This document shows, piece after piece, positions 5,639 through 6,327 of a stretch of 6,327 bases of DNA. The notes below the pieces were generated by a model, which had not been told where the DNA came from, did not search any database, and was given only the letters and a program-made list of their open reading frames with translations. The translations under genes were made by a program, and so were the position numbers. This stretch comes from Bacteroidota bacterium (GTDB lineage: Bacteria > Bacteroidota > Bacteroidia > Chitinophagales > Chitinophagaceae). Location of the stretch: assembly GCA_023390215.1 (NCBI GenBank), contig JAEWDG010000153.1, positions 1-6,327 on the forward strand. Direction: 5' to 3'. The stretch's first letter is position 1; every line of letters begins with the position of its first letter.

Positions 5639-6327
5639 ATGGAGCGCACAATCGCCGTAGTCGTTTCCTTCAACCGCAAGGCTTTACTTTCTGAGTGTAT
5701 TGATGCATTGAGAAAACAAACCAGGAAACCCGACGCAATACTCGTTGTGAATAACGGAAGTACGGATGGTACTGCTGAATGGCTTAACACCCAACCAGAT
5801 GTCTTTCAGGTTACACAGGCCAACCTCGGTTCAGCAGGAGGATTTAATACGGGCATTGCCTGGGCTTTCGAAAATGGATATTCGTGGATCTGGTGTATGG
5901 ATGACGACGGCTATCCACACCCGGCCGCACTGGAAAATCTGCTCAAAAATGAACCTCAACATCATCGCGCATTATTGAATTGCGCTGTATTGAACAAAGA
6001 AGATAAAAGAAGCTTTGTATGGAAGACCTCTTCATATAAAAACATAGATGAAGTAGATAAGATTTTAATTGAAGATATCGGACATCCATTTAACGGTACG
6101 CTGATCCATCGCTCCATCGTTGAAAAAACAGGTGTGCCGAAACAATCATTATTTCTCTGGGGCGATGAAACGGAATATTATTACCGCATCACCAAAAAAT
6201 ATAAATACCCTGTCTATACGGTTACCTCAAGTATTCATTACCATCCGGCCGCGGCTTTCAGTTTAAAGAAGGACTGGGACCACCGGCAAAACTGGAAAAT
6301 GTACTTCTATCTGCGCAACAGGCTACA
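5639..6327 (+). CDS. GT2 glycosyltransferase, galactofuranosyltransferase/rhamnosyltransferase-like, N-terminal part (3' end outside window)
   Basis: The frame is open from the ATG at 5639 to the window edge (229 codons, no stop). It is a GT-A-fold family 2 enzyme: IAVVVSFNR (residues 5-13) is the first strand, NNGSTDGT (38-45) binds the nucleotide, NLGSAGGFNTGI (62-73) is typical of the GlfT2/RfbN-like branch, and WCMDDDGYP (85-93) carries the metal-binding triple Asp (88-90). LFLWGDETEY (171-180) provides the acidic catalytic-base region, and H200/H202 are candidates for the C-terminal metal-ligand His of this group. These features resemble mycobacterial galactofuranosyltransferases and rhamnosyltransferases; the glf gene two places upstream tips the balance towards UDP-galactofuranose as donor (inference). 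The frame is open upstream, but the ATG fits because the fold starts at residue 5. The gene follows an 83-base gap filled by two stem-loops, unlike the tight spacing of its upstream neighbours, so it may be controlled separately. The C-terminal end cannot be seen. Confidence 0.9.
   Translation, partial: MERTIAVVVSFNRKALLSECIDALRKQTRKPDAILVVNNGSTDGTAEWLNTQPDVFQVTQANLGSAGGFNTGIAWAFENGYSWIWCMDDDGYPHPAALENLLKNEPQHHRALLNCAVLNKEDKRSFVWKTSSYKNIDEVDKILIEDIGHPFNGTLIHRSIVEKTGVPKQSLFLWGDETEYYYRITKKYKYPVYTVTSSIHYHPAAAFSLKKDWDHRQNWKMYFYLRNRL

Noticed and set aside
5590..5640. The large stem-loop read as a rho-independent terminator.
   Set aside because: No T-run follows the right arm on the forward strand, nor an equivalent on the reverse strand, and the GT2 start codon lies only six bases on.
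5594..5641. Upstream in-frame TTG codons (5594 and 5600) as alternative starts for the GT2 gene.
   Set aside because: They lie inside the stem-loop, would add a peptide without family features, and the GT2 fold already begins at residue 5 from the ATG at 5639.
1..6327. A CRISPR array, tRNA, rRNA, insertion sequence, integrase or defence/toxin genes.
   Set aside because: No regular repeats with spacers, no cloverleaf-like elements and no mobile-element or nuclease domains were seen; nearly all the sequence is accounted for by six glycan-type genes.

Overview
The window looks like part of a cell-surface polysaccharide (O-antigen, capsule or exopolysaccharide) biosynthesis locus from a member of the Bacteroidota, most plausibly a Chitinophagaceae-like organism. 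Three things suggest this: A/T-rich TATTTTTG elements that fit the Bacteroidota -7 promoter consensus TAnnTTTG upstream of two divergent genes, no clear Shine-Dalgarno sequences before the starts, and protein sequences of a type common in that phylum. The assignment comes from motif recognition and has not been tested by a search. No transposase, integrase, tRNA, rRNA, CRISPR array or toxin/defence gene is visible.

Layout. Positions 1-1067 (+) hold the C-terminal part of a glutamine-dependent asparagine synthetase-like amidotransferase (AsnB family) whose start lies upstream of the window. A GT4-fold glycosyltransferase (1068-2288, +) follows directly with a TTG start touching the preceding stop. 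A class I SAM-dependent methyltransferase lies on the opposite strand (2290-3192, -) and converges with that glycosyltransferase with a single base between the stop codons. A short divergent promoter region (about 3193-3292) separates it from the second plus-strand group: UDP-galactopyranose mutase glf (3293-4456), a second GT4-fold glycosyltransferase (4461-5555), an 83-base gap containing two adjacent stem-loops, and a GT2 glycosyltransferase (5639 to beyond the window end) of the galactofuranosyltransferase/rhamnosyltransferase-like type.

How the genes may work together. Glf makes UDP-galactofuranose, and the GT2 enzyme carries the triple-Asp and W-G-D-E-x-E-Y features shared with galactofuranosyltransferases, so a galactofuranose-containing glycan is the simplest reading. 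The two GT4 enzymes would add other sugars, the AsnB-like protein would amidate a sugar acid or other carboxylate, and the methyltransferase, which has an unusual hydrophobic stretch, could methylate a sugar, lipid carrier or related membrane-linked substrate. No polymerase, flippase or initiating phosphoglycosyltransferase is in the window, so the polymer class cannot be settled.

I found no convincing evidence of a wholly new system. The items most worth a second look are the tandem stem-loops before the GT2 gene, the mirror-image promoter elements between the methyltransferase and glf, the lone inverted methyltransferase with its hydrophobic insert, and the glf/GT2 pairing.
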